Shown piece by piece: positions 5,370 through 6,355 of a stretch of 6,355 nt of DNA (positions within the stretch are counted from its first letter, which is position 1; the number at the start of each line of letters is the position of its first letter). The notes below the pieces were generated by a model. The model was not told the origin of the DNA. It did not search any database and was given only the letters and a program-made list of their open reading frames with translations. The position numbers and the translations under genes are program-made. Source of the stretch: a bacterium (GTDB lineage Bacteria > SM23-31 > JAUVVT01); the NCBI GenBank assembly GCA_030604505.1, contig JAUVVT010000113.1, forward strand, positions 1 to 6,355. The letters run 5' to 3'.

Positions 5370-6083
5370 TCAAAAATCAATTTTATATTCTTTATAAATA
5401 TTTATCTTTTTCTTGGTTGAAAGTTTTGATAGATCTTTCTTCTTTATCAAAAAGCCCCATTTTTCTATAATTTTCTTTAGCACGCTGTTTGCTTCATCAA
5501 GATTATCAAATCTACTTTTATTCTTGTTTTCAAAGTATTCTTCAATTTTAACTGACTGGAAAGCATAAAAGTCGTCAAAAGACTTTGTAGGAGACTTGGG
5601 CAGTCCATATTCATTTGCAAACTTTTTCAAATTTTCTTCAGCAAGTTTTTGGTCCGGGTTAAGTTTAAGAGCCTTGTCCCAGGCTCTGAATGCATCAAAT
5701 CTCAAATTTAATTTCCAAAAGGCAGACCCGAGACTTTGGTAATATTCAGAAAGCTCGGTTTTCGCATCTTCAGATTGATATTCTATTGCCTTTTGAATCA
5801 ATAACATCGATTCTTTGTAATCTCTTTCTTTTCCCGCCCGTATACCGGAAAAATAGAGCGCCTCCGGGTAATTAGGATTAATTTTAAACACTTTTTTTAA
5901 TAATTCTTTCGATTCGTCCGTTTTACCGGCTGCATCTTTTATTATGCTCATTAGTGTCATTATTTGAAGGTCGTTAGGATGTGATTCTAATATCTTCTCT
6001 GCATACCTTAAGGCATCGTCCAATTTTCCCGAAGCATAACACTCAATTGACTTTTTTAGATTTTCTTCTCTTTTTAATTTCAT
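5370..6083 (-). CDS. Tetratricopeptide-repeat protein, unknown specific function
   Basis: The 237-aa product has no signal peptide or membrane segment and is probably cytosolic. About four TPR units can be read. The first is ~5-38 (ECYASGKLDDALRYAEKILESHPN), the second ~39-72 (DAAGKTDESKELLKKVFKINPN), the third a diverged ~73-106 (ALYFSGIRAGKERDYKESML) and the fourth a canonical ~114-147 (LGSAFWKLNLRFDAFRAW, then DKALKLNPD). TPRs form helical scaffolds for protein-protein contact. The C-terminal ~75 residues (from LPKSPTKSFDDFYAF) are not TPR; they are predicted helical and turn strongly Lys-rich, ending KKKINIYKEYKIDF. I do not recognise that part. The start at 6083 has AAAGG (6091-6095) 7 nt upstream. 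It lies 90 bp downstream of the SUMF1-like gene on the same strand, so the two could be cotranscribed, but no functional link is evident. No terminator is visible in the 24-bp convergent gap at its 3' end. Confidence 0.88.
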   Translation of the reverse strand: MKLKREENLKKSIECYASGKLDDALRYAEKILESHPNDLQIMTLMSIIKDAAGKTDESKELLKKVFKINPNYPEALYFSGIRAGKERDYKESMLLIQKAIEYQSEDAKTELSEYYQSLGSAFWKLNLRFDAFRAWDKALKLNPDQKLAEENLKKFANEYGLPKSPTKSFDDFYAFQSVKIEEYFENKNKSRFDNLDEANSVLKKIIEKWGFLIKKKDLSKLSTKKKINIYKEYKIDF

Positions 6084-6173
6084 CTTTCAGCCTTTTTTAT
6101 TTGAAAAATATTCTTAAAATTACTGCTTTAAAAAAGGAAGATAGCAAATGTCATCAGTAAAGAAAATTTATAA

Positions 6174-6355
6174 TTATTTCACTCCTCTGAATCCCATAAT
6201 ACTCCTTTCGTGCAATGGTAATTGAGTTGCCCCTGTAACTGCATCCAAAGCAGATGTCATTGACATCCATGACCCCCCTCGTATCATACGATAGCCATCT
6301 AAACCCGCATGAAATGAAGTTGCATACCAATCTTGTGTCCATTCTGCAACATTAC
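6174..6355 (-). CDS. Formylglycine-generating enzyme/SUMF1-like domain protein, C-terminal fragment
   Basis: The frame enters from the window edge and stops at 6174-6176, leaving the last 59 residues. They show the hallmark end of the FGE-sulfatase (SUMF1) domain: NVAEWTQDWY at the edge (after the usual Gly), then GYRMIRGGSW (20-29) and the terminal GFRGVK (54-59). The fold is a C-type-lectin-like domain shared by formylglycine-generating enzymes, EgtB/OvoA-type C-terminal domains and Bacteroidota gliding lipoproteins (GldJ/GldK-like). True aerobic FGEs carry two Cys in the segment after GGS(Y/W); here it reads MSMTSALDAVTG with no Cys, so sulfatase activation by the canonical mechanism is unlikely for this domain. 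The rest of the protein, including any signal peptide or kinase/other domain, lies outside the window. An ATG-initiated frame overlapping it (6342-6154) is a shadow. Domain identity is firm; specific function is unknown. Confidence 0.88.
   Translation of the reverse strand, partial: NVAEWTQDWYATSFHAGLDGYRMIRGGSWMSMTSALDAVTGATQLPLHERSIMGFRGVK

Noticed and set aside
5690..5875. 61-aa + strand frame opposite the TPR gene
   Set aside because: It is antisense to recognisable TPR repeats and has no ribosome-binding site or domain.
6084..6173. Terminator between the SUMF1-like gene and the TPR gene
   Set aside because: Only TTACTG/CAGTAA at long distance and a 4-bp TGCT/AGCA pair are visible, with no following T-tract on the - strand.
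6154..6342. 62-aa - strand frame starting with ATG at the window end
   Set aside because: The alternative frame ending at 6174 encodes the SUMF1 signature (NVAEW, RGGSW, GFRG), which cannot arise by chance; the ATG frame is its shadow.
6174..6355. Variable protein of a diversity-generating retroelement (C-type-lectin fold)
   Set aside because: The C-terminal segment lacks the dense AAY-codon (Asn/Tyr/Ser) variable pattern, and no reverse transcriptase or template repeat is in the window.

Overview
The window is about two-thirds A+T and carries ordinary chromosomal genes of a Gram-negative bacterium. I infer a member of the Bacteroidota/Ignavibacteriota (FCB) side of the tree. The reasons are a secreted β-barrel-like protein with an aromatic C-terminus and an '...FGQ' signal-peptide end, a PspC-family membrane protein with two PspC domains, a promoter candidate upstream of dxs that fits the Bacteroidota TTG-N20-TAnnTTT pattern, and the strongly A-biased codon use. 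Several starts also have a good Shine-Dalgarno, which fits Ignavibacteria-like relatives better than typical Bacteroides. This placement is inference; no rRNA or species marker is present.

Layout on the + strand. A predicted outer-membrane β-barrel protein (41-1126) is followed by a 317-bp gene-free stretch containing several small hairpins and a candidate promoter. Next comes dxs (1444-3330), the entry enzyme of the MEP isoprenoid pathway. A 129-bp gap then holds a near-perfectly centred ~104-bp palindrome whose arms have an 8-bp period. It is followed by trxB, thioredoxin reductase (true start 3460, end 4389). A second gap (4390-4673) holds two inverted repeats and a dispersed-repeat-like hairpin with stem ATTCCCG/CGGGAAT. 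It leads into a PspC-LiaF-like-PspC membrane protein (4674-5345).

Layout on the - strand. A tetratricopeptide-repeat protein (6083-5370) converges on the PspC gene with only 24 bp between the stops. Upstream of it, cut by the window edge, is the C-terminal end of a formylglycine-generating-enzyme/SUMF1-like domain protein (6355-6174).

The genes do not form one pathway. dxs and trxB are housekeeping neighbours and may be cotranscribed across the palindrome. The barrel and the PspC protein belong to the cell envelope. I see no CRISPR array, tRNA, rRNA, transposase, phage gene or defence cassette. The most interesting material is non-coding: the octamer-built palindrome abutting the trxB ribosome-binding site, and the repeat downstream of trxB. 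I found no convincing new multi-gene system.
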